From Dicyema japonicum (Eukaryota > Dicyemida > Rhombozoa > Dicyemidae), in assembly GCA_011109175.1 (NCBI GenBank), contig RDEW01000068.1, positions 101,621 to 165,620 on the forward strand: 64,000 nt of DNA. Direction: 5' to 3'. The notes beneath the pieces are model-generated. The model made no database searches and was not told the DNA's origin. It saw only the letters and a program-made list of their open reading frames with translations. Each line of letters begins with the position of its first letter. Positions within the stretch are counted from its first letter, which is position 1. The translations under genes were made by a program, and so were the position numbers. This document shows, piece after piece, positions 34,699 through 46,229 of the stretch.

Positions 34699-34802
34699 TT
34701 GGCAGTCAACAGAACAAAAACAACAACAAACTAAAACTTTATTTTTTATTAATTTTAATTTATATGTAATTTGTTTATTAATTTATTTGATATTACTATA
34801 TT

Positions 34803-36480
34803 ATGCGTTTGAAAATAAGAATTTTGGTACTTGTTATTTTAAAGCTTTGGATCACTAACTACTTAAGTGGACGAAGGGGACGTGTTTGTCACGGGCTTCT
34901 CCCCAACGGAGTCCTTCAAGGATCTCCTTTATCCCCTGCTTTGTTTAACCTCTTTCTGGCTGATCTCCCGACTCTTGAATCTGATAATGATGTTCTACTT
35001 TCCTATGCGGATGATCGTGATGTTATGTGGTTTACCAATTCTGTAAATATTGGTAACGTCCGGAGGGCACCTAATGTATTTCCAAAGAGAGCCATTAAAC
35101 AATACTCCGAGAATACTGTCTCCCAGGCGACACTTTCAGTTTCAAACTACCCGGAAGGAACCCCTAATTCTCCGCAAGAAATTGACCACGGTTCTATAAC
35201 TAAACGACAATGGAGTAAAGCGTAAAATATTGGAACTGCGCTCTCTCCTAGCGAAGCTGAAGGTCGACTTGCCTTCAAGAGACTAAACTCCCATTACACA
35301 GTTCTTCCCCGCTGTTTTTTGGATACAAGTCAATACGGACTAATCGGAAGAAGGGGTGGTGGCCTACTGATTTTATATCGGAAAGACCCTAAATGTGTGA
35401 CATCATTTCAGCGGTGAAGAATATCTTGGGAGACGACGATGTTACTGAAGTCACTGCAATCTAACTTGAACAACAAATGGAAAAATTACCTTTTTGAACA
35501 TCTACGTGCCTCCCATCTTGTTGTTGCCCGAAGCACTTAGCTATGCCAAATTTATCCAGTTTGGCTTCCTTGAACTATGTGACCATTGGTAGGGATATCA
35601 ATGGAAAACACCCTCTATGGCTTGGAACTCAACCATCCGATACAACAGTAAAAGTACTACTATCCTACAGGTCATTTCACGGTCACGAATGACCTGTCAA
35701 AACATACGAGAATTCTATTCAGAGTTATACCAACTAACTTCTCCCGGCTTGGCAGCAATATCGACCTGTCAGTCACTTACAACTCAAGAAGCAATCACAA
35801 CGTTATTCTTCTTAAGATTAAGAGAGAAACTTTGACTGGGGTTTCCAGAACAATTTAACTACAAACTTGCAGACTGGAGACTTTACCGTACACTTACTGA
35901 CAACCTACTACAGTACCTGGATGGGAGTACTTCCATGGGCGAGTATGGGCTTTTGTAAACCTCACTATTTTGGATGGGAGATCACTATGTGTGACCAAAC
36001 ATTACTTTAACTACGCCAGTGGATATGGCAGGTCGACGCTATCAAGGAAAGAAACGAACTCAAAAAGTTTGCCCGATTAACTACTGAGGATAAGCTTTGA
36101 AATAAAAAACAGAAAGATCAAAACACAAAAATCAAAATGTAATCACGTGCTCTCTTCTTTGAATGCTTAAATTCTGATTAACCATCTTCCTTAGCGGTCG
36201 GAGGGTACGCGTCTGCATTGGATAGTCAAGATCTATTTCCGAATGGTGTTCCCCAAGGATCCCCTTTGTATCAGTTATTATTCAATCTATTAATGGCGGA
36301 TCTTCCAACACCGGAGGTCGAAAATGACTTATGCCGAGACATGTCGGAACATTCAGATTGCTACTTCGAGATTGCAACAAAATCTGGATCGTCTTAACGA
36401 ATGGTTATTGAAGAATCGCCTGTCTACCAGCACTGAGAAGTCCGTCACAACTCTATATTAGACAAGAGACTGAGAATACA
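34803..36480 (+). mobile_element. Two decayed GIT-type LINE reverse transcriptase pieces
   Basis: The first has NYLSGRRGRVCHG, NGVLQGSPLSPALFNLFLAD and LLSYADDRDVM. The second, about 36230-36360, has FPNGVPQGSPL, then FNLLMADLPTPEVEND. Both show the NG-PQG-P-SPALFNL block typical of family alpha. 35230-36180 between them is degenerate. Confidence 0.6.
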
Positions 36481-36499
36481 AAAGGCATCAGGGGGTCCA

Positions 36500-36625
36500 T
36501 TTATTTCATGGACAAATGTCTTGAAGATCGAGTGCCTGACGTTGAAGGACTCTGTAACAGTGGATACTGGATACACTCAATTATTTTTTTATTGCCAACT
36601 TCTTTCTTGATGCATCTGGGAGTAA
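36500..36625 (+). mobile_element. SINE-A 3' fragment
   Basis: It matches the terminal third of the element: CTGTAACAGTGGATACTGGA, then TTCTTTCTTGATGCATCTGG and a TAATAAATAAAT tail. Confidence 0.55.
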
Positions 36626-36897
36626 TAAATAAATTAATAAAAATTTATCTTCCTCTGATGACGTCATTGAATCCACCTTATTAAAGGCCAATGTCTGGCT
36701 GGCAGTCAAAAGGATACAATTATTCATTCCACGGAAGACAATTTCGTTTCCTGGTGACGAATTCTGGGTTCGACTTCAGCTCTTTGGAGAAATCCATTGA
36801 ATCACTTTGCTTGGATGAAGGTTCTTCTGGAACGCGTCAGGATCAAGGAATTAGTTTGTTTAACCCTTGGTCTTTGGAATAATTTTATTTATTATGA

Positions 36898-37175
36898 TTC
36901 CAAGGTGGCGCAGTGCTACGAGTCCTATGAAAAAGGCCTGATAGCCCCTAGTTCGAATCTCGGTGCTCTACATTTTGGCTCAAGGTTCCACGATCTATGA
37001 TGCTTTGGCTTGACGAATGACGCCGCCATCAGTGAACATCTCACTGAGGAACCGGATCATCAAAAATGGACTCACACCTAACAAAAAGAAAAAAAATGAA
37101 GAGCATTCCTTGGTTCTCCCTCATCGATTAGTTATGATAACTGTTTTTTGCTTAAAATAAAGGGTGTGTTCTACC
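36898..37175 (+). mobile_element. SINE-D, tRNA-derived, copy 1
   Basis: The A box TGGCGCAGTGC and the B box AGTTCGAATCTC (36950-36961) sit in tRNA-like spacing at the head. The body (TTGACGAATGACGCCG, AGAGCATTCCTTGGTTCT, AAATAAAGGGTGTG) is shared with 46860-47125. Pol III promoter plus shared body defines a SINE family distinct from A and B. Confidence 0.75.
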
Positions 37176-37239
37176 TGGGTGGAGCGATAGCTAATTATGC
37201 TATTCCCAAAGTGCAATTTTATTTATGACTCATTCAAGG

Positions 37240-37560
37240 TAGCTAAATTGTTAGAATGTGATGTCACTAACAATGATTCGTGGGTTCGGTTTCTCTTGGC
37301 TACTTGTCTAAGATTTTTCCTCTCTTTCTATGTTCCTTCCATTCATTTGCTACATTAAAGTGGCGTCATGTGATTCTCGTCTCAAGTTGTTTCCAGTCCT
37401 AAGTTGGTACGAGAAGGATCATTTACTCTCCCCCAGTCAATTGAAGTGGTTCATGACTGCAAAGACTGGACGTCTTCCTCCTTTTTCACTGCTTCTAAGA
37501 TTCCATAATTTTCGGATTTTCGTATTGATTTTTCATGTTTGACAAAAAATCAATTTCTAT
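37240..37560 (+). mobile_element. SINE-A, diverged, 5' two thirds
   Basis: Landmarks AGTGGCGTCATGTGATTC, GGTACGAGAAGGATCATTTA and GACGTCTTCC follow the SINE-A order. The tail is missing. Confidence 0.5.
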
Positions 37561-37619
37561 TACTCACTGGAGGTTAATGACGAATTATTCATATATTAGA
37601 ACATTATAGAATTAGTGAC

Positions 37620-38060
37620 TAAAATTCTTCCGTACCCTTAAGGACACTATCAGTCAAATTTCCCACGGTTTTGGTCCGGACATATTCGACTGCATACGTC
37701 TGAGGACCTCCTGATTCCATGAGTTGCACAATTACGACTCTAAATCCTTAGCAACCCTATATACTCAGGTATCTCATAGTCAATGGCCGTTTTTCACTCT
37801 TCCCTACGCAAGTCATCCACATCCAAGAAACTGCTAACAAAGTCATCAGACATAATTTATAGTTCATGCCTCCTAAGGGAAGCCAATCTACTAGGAACCA
37901 CCTATAAGTTCCCCAAATTAAAAACTTTCGGACGTCGTGTCAAATGAAAAGAGCACTACAAGGCCCCAGTCGAATTCAGCCTTCCCTTTGTCGGTTCGGG
38001 AGCACTTAGTTAGTTAAGGACACGCTTTTTTAACTTAGTGACCCTAAGGCAATAAAATAG
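37620..38060 (+). mobile_element. GIT-type LINE 3' region
   Basis: Its end (CCTTTGTCGGTTCGGGAGCA ... TTAGTGACCC) matches the end of the LINE at 12880-12985. The coding part is degenerate. Confidence 0.5.
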
Positions 38061-38441
38061 ATAAGACACGCAAGATCTGATCCACCACCTATGCAAGCGT
38101 CCTTCAACTTGACTTGTACGACAGATAAGCAACAAACCTGACAAAAATAACATAAATAAGATTTCCAATCCACAGCAATCGAGACGCTACAAAACTTTCC
38201 CAGTTCTGTGACTGCAGCAACCTCCCACGAAAAATACCGCACCTGTATGCAACGAGAGCATAAGGAGAGTGCATTGAACTCTTAAAGAACACCAAATTAA
38301 GAATGACATTGAGAAATGCCCCCTCCTAATGACTTACATTTACCACGTGTCATTATAATTGAATGACTCACGGTCATTAGCATTAATTGTTATCCAAACG
38401 AACCAAATTAACCAGAAAGAACATTGACCTTGAATAAATAA

Positions 38442-38736
38442 TTAAGGTAGGCGTGAAGCTTTATCAAAAAAATCCCTCATGTAATCCGCAAACTCTTGGT
38501 ACGACATTGTAACGATCGTCTCTCTGTCAAGTGGCATCTTCTCCTTCCCCTCAAGAACAGCTTTCAAATAATCTTTAAACGCAGAATCCTTCAGTTTTTT
38601 ACATAATTCCATCTTTTTACTGTTCAATTCCTAATATAAGTCACACTAATACATGTTCTAGTTCCCTAATCCTCGAGCTTATCTTTTTTCTGTACTTGGC
38701 TGCCGCCAGTCTGTTCTTCTCTCTCATCTTATCCAT
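38442..38736 (-). CDS. Small bZIP protein (5' end uncertain)
   Basis: Two exons around a 22-nt intron (38631-38652) give 90 residues from the ATG at 38736. The basic region KNRLAAAKYRKK fits the bZIP rule N-x2-AA-x2-[CFSY]-R. It is followed by RIRELEHELNSKKMELCKKL, with leucines or isoleucines at heptad-like spacing. The C-terminal half (FKDYLKAVLEGKEKMP ... YMRDFFDKASRLP) is unrecognised. The basic motif recalls the ATF4/CREB side of the superfamily. Upstream frame continues to CAT CAC GAT before a stop, so an earlier exon may supply more N-terminus. DNA-binding homo- or heterodimer formation is inferred from the family. Confidence 0.7.
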
Positions 38737-38759
38737 TAATAATCCCTTAGCATCGTGAT

Positions 38760-40040
38760 GTTACGTTTATATTAGTTACGTCTCAACGAAACTTCGACAG
38801 TTTTAATTCCGCGTAAACTTGTCATTCTTTATCGATTTTAGTGACTGAATTTGACACTAAGGTGACCCCGTCAAGGGAAATTGAGTGAGACTACACTGTT
38901 AATGTGCGGATAGATAATTGAATTTATTCCAAAAAATCAGTTAAAGGCTATAAGCAGTCAACTTTATTGGTTGAGGCTGTGAAGCCCATCTCCATGGTCC
39001 CTAATTCACGCTTGGGGGATGTTAACGGGTTAATTAATATAACCCTCAATGGCAGAAGCCTAAAAGACTGAAGAGGCACCACGTCACTATTTGGAAAAAT
39101 GCAGAGGATCAATCTGATGCTATCAATACAAGTCAAAGAAGGAATCGATGAGTATCATGTAGACTACAGATTAATCCTACTTGAACGGAAATGTATGGAA
39201 GGGGAATAGGATTTCCCCAGTACAGTCTTGGCAGCTTCTGCTACGCCTTTAACTTATTTCTCTTAACATTTTGTTCCAACATTATGCAGCCACAAAAAAC
39301 TGGCTGCAGACATATGACTGACATATGAACTTTGATAAAGATTTCCAATCAGATTGATTTTCTGTCGCATCTCTTTTGTGCGACTCGAGGTTTTACGGTG
39401 AACTGACAGTGACCACAAAATTCCCTCTACAGGATACGCTCTGTATTAGCGCAAAGGAGTAGAGGGAATTCCGTGGCACTGGGGAAATGTTATCATACGG
39501 AACACATGTACTCCTTAGCAACACTACGGATTAAGTATCGTCTTGGTCCGAATGGATTAGAAAAACGGGGATTTCTTTCCAGTCAAGACATGGCTTGAAA
39601 CTGCGAACGGAATCCTGTCCGCTGATAACAAACATATTCCTGAATCTGAAAATGTTTCACTTGTTTTTCAACTCCTGTAAATCATAATTCAAGAAATAAC
39701 GGAGGAAGCCTGATCCAACATGATCAGGGGACAACCCGACCCCAATGAGCTTTTGTAGGATCAAGGGATTTGATTTACTTTCCAAGAACAACTGGAAAGC
39801 CTGTACTCTCTCTGTTCACTGTTAAGGAATGAAAGTGCGAGTTTATTTCTGAGGAAGCCTATATACTTGTCCATAAAATCTCACGGAGGAGGTTCCCAGA
39901 ACAATGAAGAAGCTCACAGATGGACACTCTCAGATATTAGCTCGGAGTTACTAAAACATGGAACATTCAAAAACAAGCAGTACTGTTGAAGTATTTATTT
40001 GAGAATCCCGAGATCACCAAGAAAGGTGTTAAAACACTAA
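38760..40040. other. Degenerate; no gene recognised
   Basis: An 11-bp inverted repeat (ATTCCCTCTAC / GTAGAGGGAAT) forms a potential hairpin at about 39421-39473. Phrases near 39710-39760 resemble 7430-7480, hinting at an old shared repeat. Otherwise nothing. Confidence 0.35.
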
Positions 40041-40043
40041 TAA

Positions 40044-40270
40044 GTGATCCCAACCTCCATTAATTCCCGGATCATCCTTTAATGGTCTTCCGATTGTCCC
40101 AACTGTAGAACGGTATAGCCTCCGCGAATGGCTACAAAGGAACTCGATCCGGGTGTCCTCTTTTAGGACGGGTCGATGTTCCTCTGCTCAAGTAATTGCC
40201 AATGGGTTTCCTGATTCTCTGCAGAAACACATAAATCCGAGGCCATGGTTCCTCGTGGACTGGAAAAAGA
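40044..40270 (-). mobile_element. GIT-tail LINE 3' end
   Basis: The minus strand reads GQSEDH-stop-RMIRELMEVGIT, the family end with one stop. Confidence 0.5.
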
Positions 40271-40779
40271 CTTGTCACAGGGAAAATAAGTAACATTTTT
40301 TAATCAAATGGACTACATCATGTGCCGATCAGAAAAGAAATGGCTTCTGGGGTTTTGAGATGCTATGGATGAGTGGAGAGTGACAGTGACTATAAGATAA
40401 TCTCCGCTCGTTTTCTTATAAAAAATCCACAGCGAGACCCCAGAAGATAGATGACTGAACAACTATGCGCATCTGAACAGAAGAGAGAAAACTATCAAAT
40501 TTCTATTGAGAAAATTATCGGAGGGATTTGGAATGTCATTAAAATGGAATTTTCTTTAAGGCTGATAAGATGACCCAGAGTCTAGGACTACAAAAACAAA
40601 ACTTTCTCTGATATACTTACAAAAGTTTGATAAGGTAACAAAATGAGCTAAGACTACTAGAAAATACCTTGGATCTGGAGAGTGCCCGATTAATGAGGTC
40701 AAATGAACGCTTATTAGAATAGAATAAAGACACTTAATATAAGATACAAGAATACAAAATGATCAGAGATCAAGTGGAC

Positions 40780-42010
40780 GACTATCTTTATCAAGTCATC
40801 GCGGATTCAGATCTTGGAGATCAACGACGGATATAGTTTGGAGCCACAAATTACACTGAGCTGTAAACTAAAAATACCAAAACGCAACTACAATCATTGG
40901 CACATGCTTACCGAGGACTTTCGAAACAGTTTGTCGAGGTCTACTACAATGGAAGGATTTCTGGATTTTAACTCAGCGGAAATGATGAGTCCTTTTATTC
41001 AGCACGAAGCTGAGAGTTCGAATTGCCAAAACTGCATATAATGTTGCGTTTGGCATTAACGACTCAGGACACTCCTCAAGGGGACTTACTCTCTCTTTTG
41101 TTATTTGTCACACTTGGAGAAGATGCTATGGGACCATCGCAAATTTAATGGTGATATAGCCGAATCCACTTATGCTGAAGACATCGACTTAATATCAGGG
41201 GATAGATAAGCTCTTCTTCGGATATTGGAAGTGACTCCTAATGAACTTTATAAATGGTTAATAACAATGAATGTTCTCAAAACATAAGTAGTGAATATAG
41301 AAGGATGGAAAGAAGATCAGATGATCCATGGAGGAATACCAATAAGCTTGGGTCCTTACTTGGAGACAATGAGTACACTGTTAAAAGAAATACCTTTGCT
41401 ACAGCTGCACATAACAAAGTCAAAAGGAACTGGACTGACAACAGATGATCAAGTATATCATTCTGATCATATAACGCTTAAATCAGTTTATTGTACAATT
41501 CCTCAACGTGGGCAGCGAGAAAGCCTGGAGAGCTCGAATAGACTCGATTCATCGAAGGCAGCTCAGAGCATTGTTCGGACTGAATTGACCAAAGAAAATA
41601 GACAAAAAGGCTTGTTTGCTGAAAGATCCTTTGAGTCTTGAGATCAGTTATTTGGCTCTTCGGGCATATATTGTGATTGGAGATGAATACCCCGCTAGAA
41701 TAGTGATGGAGGAATACTTCGTTGAGACTGGGCTACGTTTCTGTGGACTCCCACTTCCTGAGATACTTGATGCTGATCTCAAGTACGTAAAATAATATGT
41801 GAGAACATTTGGACGACATAAGAGAGGTTTCGCACGACGGTGAAACCGCTTTGTTAGTTTGATGGTTTCTAGCATCCCCTTTGCTTCCGTCCGTAGTCAG
41901 GATTTAGTAAACTCTTTACTATTGCATTGTCGGTTCACAAGAGGACTCACACGAGTGCTTCGGGGACATGCCTTCAAGGGTTCTTTCGATGACTGGTGGT
42001 TGTACGCGTA
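40780..42010 (+). mobile_element. Retroelement with ADD-like motif, decayed (family epsilon)
   Basis: Blocks in order are TPQGDLLSLLLFVTLGE (motif B), AESTYAEDIDLISGD (motif C with Glu for the first Asp) and GGIPISLGPYLETMS. Then come YLALRAYIVIGDEYPARIVM, GLRFCGLPLPEIL and finally RGLTRVLRGHAFKGSFDDWW. Several frame changes occur. A YADDFDYISEDKES piece at 49730-49790 belongs to the same family. I cannot place the clade from these motifs alone. Confidence 0.5.
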
Positions 42011-42289
42011 AATATTTCTATCCACTTCCAACTGTCTCAAGTACCTCTGGAATTTAGTAACAAAACAATCTCATGTCATTAAGGGATAACTTTGCACAGA
42101 TGTATTCGTCTGAGAAAAGAACCTACTTCACTTTACTCCCCACCTTCATTGTTCACAAAATCTCTCGGTAAGTAATGCCCACCACCCTGAAAATTTGTCA
42201 TAAAGCACATTATCTGGTTTAATGTACTGTACAGAAACTGAGATTTTGATTACTGTGTCCACCTTCATCAACACTTTTGTATTCTCAGA

Positions 42290-42475
42290 TCACTAGGATC
42301 ATTTGCTCTCCCCAACTACACTGGAAGGTTTCCACAACTGCAAGTATGGACGTCTTTTATCTTTATGTTGATTCCGGATGGACTCTGTTTCTGTAGAAGT
42401 GAAATCTGGATACACAGTTAATTAGTAGTTTACTTTAACTTCTTTCTCGGTGTATCCGGGGTTAATTAATAAATC
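42290..42475 (+). mobile_element. SINE-A 3' two thirds
   Basis: From GATCATTTGCTCTCCC to CTTTCTCGGTGTATCCGGGG and TTAATTAATAAA it is nearly the consensus. It ends 125 bp before the PSMD5-like start codon. Confidence 0.75.
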
Positions 42476-42599
42476 GTGAATGTTCCATTGTTTTGATTTT
42501 CTTTAGACATTTACCAATTAAAAATATTTTAATAATAAATTATTATTAATAATTTATAAAAATCAACATAAATAAATTATTATTTAAAATAACTCACGT

Positions 42600-44154
42600 A
42601 TGGATGTGTTGAATTGTCTTATCAAGTCAGATGATGACCAATTTCTCAGTAACTTCAGAAATATGTTTTCAAGCAAAAAAAATGGAAATCAACTAGAAAC
42701 CATTCCTCCCAAACAAATGTTGGAATTGTTTATAACCATCTGTAAGCGTATTTGTCAGCTCGACGAAGACGATAAAAAGTAGAGACTAGTCTTATTTCAA
42801 GATACTGTGATAGTTTGCTGGAGGAAGTAGACATTTTTAATGATTATGAAATCCGTGGGTCAGAGGAGTTGCTTTTGACAGGGCTGGAGTTACCCTTAAG
42901 GTCCTGCAAGAAAATCTGCATATATTTGGTACTTAGCTTTCTAATGGCAGACTAAGAACATCAATGAGGACGTTGAGGATTATTTTGAGATTCTGAGGAT
43001 ACTTTTCTTGTATTTGGCTGATGACGAGCTGTCCATGCACACACAATCAATTTTAATGTCCATTTTCAGTTGATTTTAATATTTAAGCTTAGAAAACAAG
43101 CCAAAGTTCCTCACAAAGGTTCTATCAAAGATAGAAAGGTCCATAATGATTACATTTGAAGCTGATCCTGCCATCAGGATGCCAATTTATGAGGTATAGT
43201 GTCTTTAATAAGCAGCTCATACTCCAATGTTCGTATGAAGACTCTTCATTGATCGATGATTTGTCCGGATTCCTCAGTTTTATGGCCAAAGACTGTCTTA
43301 AGAACGATTATCTTATGCAGCAGGCGACGATTCTACTTCTGCTTGGATTCGCTGAGAACTCAAAACAGGCAGGGAGACTGATTTCACTCCTCAAACCTTT
43401 GACACGTGCGTTTGAACTACTTTCTTCTGCCGAAATGGACTCTATGGCACAAAGGGGCTATATTCAGTTGTGTTCGGTTGTACTCGTGGCTGGTCAGGAT
43501 GTTTTGGAGAACTATTTGTCCAAATATGTGGAGGATGTCCTCACTATAATAAAAAAATCATCCACAAAACTCCTCTCTTTGACAGTAGTTGATTCATTTT
43601 CTCTGATTTTGAGAAATAATCGAATATTCAACGCATTATTGGAAGAACGTGAGTCTTTCCACCTAAAGAGACTGGCGGATATGTCTTATCTCTATCTTAA
43701 AACCCCCGATTCCCATTATCTGGTCGTCCGTGTTTTGGAGATGTGTCAGACTATCGCCAAGTTCAATGAGAATGCTGGACGGTTTTTTGAATTAATGAAT
43801 TCCAATGGAGATCTATGCTTACTTCTCTGCCACAAGTGTTCCTCTTTGGAGGACGATTCATCGCTTTCTGCAGTAAAGCTGATCAAATCGCTGATGACTG
43901 TGGGGGGTATGGCTGATTTGTTCTCCAAGAACATTAGTTTTCAGGAATATGTTGTGAGGGTGATGATTGGGAGGTCATTTGAGTGTAGGTGGTGGGTTTA
44001 TTTGGTAGATAATGAATGCAAGTATGAGATTATTCGATTACTGGTGGATGGGGGATACTCTGACTGTTTTGGAGACAGGAAACAACAGCTTGTTGACATT
44101 TACAATGGAGGTCCCCTCTATAATCCGCACAGATTTCAGACTGCTTTAGATTGA
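42600..44154 (+). CDS. PSMD5: 26S proteasome assembly chaperone PSMD5/S5b-like
   Basis: Five exons with introns of 23, 22, 24 and 22 nt (42779-42801, 42929-42950, 43069-43092, 43194-43215) give 487 residues, against about 500 in vertebrates. The protein is all-helical with HEAT/ARM-type repeats. Matches to PSMD5 are the IRMPIYELIL segment (R-Y-R-V-YELI in vertebrates) and the C-terminal run FQEYVVRVMIG, CKYEIIRLLVDGGYS, CFGD and YNGGPLYNP. These correspond to EYVVDRS, AKYELVKAL, FGN and LSEGPYYV. PSMD5 helps assemble the 19S base by binding Rpt subunits, and is then released. The frame is intact from ATG to TGA, and every stop in the unspliced reading falls in an intron. Confidence 0.8.
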
Positions 44155-44159
44155 CTTGT

Positions 44160-45067
44160 ATATTTGACCATTTTGATTCTAATTAAAAATCGGTTTTTAT
44201 GTTGACGATTTGATATTATGTTGGGCACGTGGTTTAATGTCCAATGCCATTACTGTTAAGCTAAAATGAAGGCTCCATACTAGCCAACTCCTCTCTATTT
44301 ATAATTTTTCCTCTGCGATCCGATTTTGTTTAGCAGGGTCAGTGATCTTTACTATGTAATTGCGCCCGGACGGGGGAACTCTCTTCTTTTATCAGGGAAA
44401 ATACTTGATTTGGGATGGGCCTTGCACCAATACTTTTTCCCAGTAAAGACTTGCTGGTTCCGCGCTGAAAGTGGGGAAGCTGCTCGGACTTTCGAGAATT
44501 TCAAGATAAAAAATACGACAGCATCTCCACCAGACCCGTTTCTTCGAGACAAGCGGAGTCTTTCTGCCCAAAAAGGTATCTTTTCTAAGATCGCTTGAGT
44601 CAATGATATCGAAAGTGAGTAATCTACGTCGGGAAACCGAATGGCTGTTCCAAAGGATTTCTCTGGCAGTTGTCAGGGAAACAGCCATTCCACCTATCAG
44701 CTGGATTATTTTGATTGTCTTTTACGTAATAAATTGTTTTTGTTTTCTTTACTATATTATTAATAAAAATAAGGTCATACAGCGGCCTGATTGACCTATT
44801 TACCACAAAATTAAATTTCACTACAAGTTTCTCTCTCCGTTGAAACTTTACTTAAGAATGAAAACGAACTAACCCCAACCCTAGTCTGTAGCATCAAGGT
44901 CAAGCACTGTAACGTTTATTTTAGTGTAACGACTTTAATTTTACCATATTGGCTACTTATCGGGTATGAAAATTTATACAAATGGGTATAGTAAGTCTAG
45001 CTTTGGATGTGATCCCTAGAGGTTTCTAAAATAGTCACGTTGTTAGGTAATAACCATTAGTTAGTAT
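44160..45067 (+). mobile_element. Family-gamma LINE tail (44600-44705) in unassigned sequence
   Basis: The end reads VSNLRRETEWLFQRISLAVV then RETAIPPI, equivalent to the WLFERIS..AI.RGN tail. 44330-44598 is open (SLLLSGKILDLGWALHQYFF) and unrecognised. 44715-45060 has nothing. Confidence 0.45.
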
Positions 45068-45538
45068 TTATTGTTCTTCTAACTCAATGAGCACTCCATG
45101 GCAGTCCTTTGGGTGAATGAACATTATTCGTTTCCCGTGAGCGCCGATTGTGGGAGTTGGGGAAAGTGTCCTAATGTTGTTTTCCCTTAACCTTTCGATC
45201 AATTCATCCAAGGCGGGCACCTTTGTTGAATAAACAGACTACTTCTAGACATATGTGGTGGATTCCTTCGTTCTGCTTCTTCAAAAATTTCAAAATTGGA
45301 CTTTTCTCCCCAAAGGGAGCGATAAACTAAGAATAATCAATTGACTAACTTCAATTTTGGTGTTATTCAGGTTCATAAAAGAAACCGTCACTCCTTGAGA
45401 AGGCAGTGACTAAGAATTACCACTAACCTACTTCTGGATTTGAAGGTTTTAGGTTCAAGATGTCCTTAAAACTCTCCCAATATTTTGAATGGCCGGAATT
45501 GCCACAGCAATGTGATTTATTTTGGTTATTTGATACAT
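45068..45538 (-). CDS. MCEE: Methylmalonyl-CoA epimerase (one frame break)
   Basis: Four exons, with introns of 22, 23 and 22 nt (45410-45431, 45327-45349, 45221-45242), give about 134 residues. The blocks are TKINHIAVAIPAI, FKDILNLK, LPSQGVTVSFMNLNNTKIE and FIAPFGEKSPILKFLKKQNE. GIHHICLEVPALDELIERL, TLSPTPTIGAHGKRIMFIHP and KDCHGVLIELEEQ follow. The His of NHIAV, the His of HHICLE and the Glu of LIELE correspond to metal ligands in this vicinal-oxygen-chelate family. The enzyme interconverts (R)- and (S)-methylmalonyl-CoA on the propionate route in mitochondria. Exon 1 needs one extra base in the run at 45483-45486. No conserved frame is visible without splicing. Confidence 0.88.
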
Positions 45539-45654
45539 TTCCGTGATTATTTAAATTATTAATTTTAAATATTCATATTTTGATATTTATTAAAATATAA
45601 CTAAACTTTATTTAGCCAACAGAAAAAGTTAATATTTAATCCTCAAGCAGGTTT

Positions 45655-45905
45655 ACTTTAACAATGAGAACAAACCATCATTCAGAGGAAGACCTAGAGT
45701 CACTCTACCCGTGGCTCTGAACAAGGATCTTAATGGGATTAGAAGAAATCTTAAATCTGCAGAAGACCTAGAAGATCTAAGGACAGATGCGCAAAGCAGA
45801 GGGCGATGGAGACGCCTAGTGAAGCAGATTGTGACACGTGTGGTACAAACGGGACCTTAGTTAATATAACGTTCTTTGGTTATGTGAAAGTGCTTTTTAA
45901 TAATA
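45655..45905 (+). mobile_element. RTE-like LINE C-terminus (family beta)
   Basis: YFNNENKPSFRGRPRVTLPV, then LKSAEDLEDLRTDAQSRGRW and RRLVKQIVTRVVQT-stop. It is nearly identical to 13110-13300 until that copy diverges, and is followed by a TAATAATAAT tail. This gives the true 3' end of the family. Confidence 0.7.
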
Positions 45906-46049
45906 ATAATAACCATGTCAGCAAACTGATTAATTCCCAATTCATAGAAAATATTTCCTTGTTTTGCGAGTTCTAACCATAATATGATTTGTCTAAAGTA
46001 AAAATTAATTTAACTGTATTTTTCTATAAAATTATTCCATTTGATATCA

Positions 46050-46165
46050 TAGTGGAGTCAACTTCGCCAAGTAAGGATCGTTCGTATGAAATCCGTTTAA
46101 TAACGAGAATAAGCAAATATTCAACTTAAACTGAGTGATTTATACACATGCATTTCCGAGAGAAC
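46050..46165 (+). repeat. Dispersed 115-bp repeat, copy 2
   Basis: Direct copy of 17585-17700. Non-coding, with no element structure visible. Confidence 0.65.
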
Positions 46166-46229
46166 ACCTTGGACTTATTGCGATTGATGCAATCACAGTA
46201 ATTTTCAAGTATTCAATTAACATGAATAC

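Noticed and set aside
39421-39473. Hairpin ATTCCCTCTAC / GTAGAGGGAAT as an RNA gene
   Set aside because: Isolated 11-bp stem with a long loop in degenerate sequence; expected by chance in 64 kb.
43156-43215. An ATG at 43156 opening a 332-codon frame
   Set aside because: Splicing at 43194-43215 joins the frame to upstream exons with PSMD5-like IYELIL. The first 20 residues of the open frame are intronic or out of frame.
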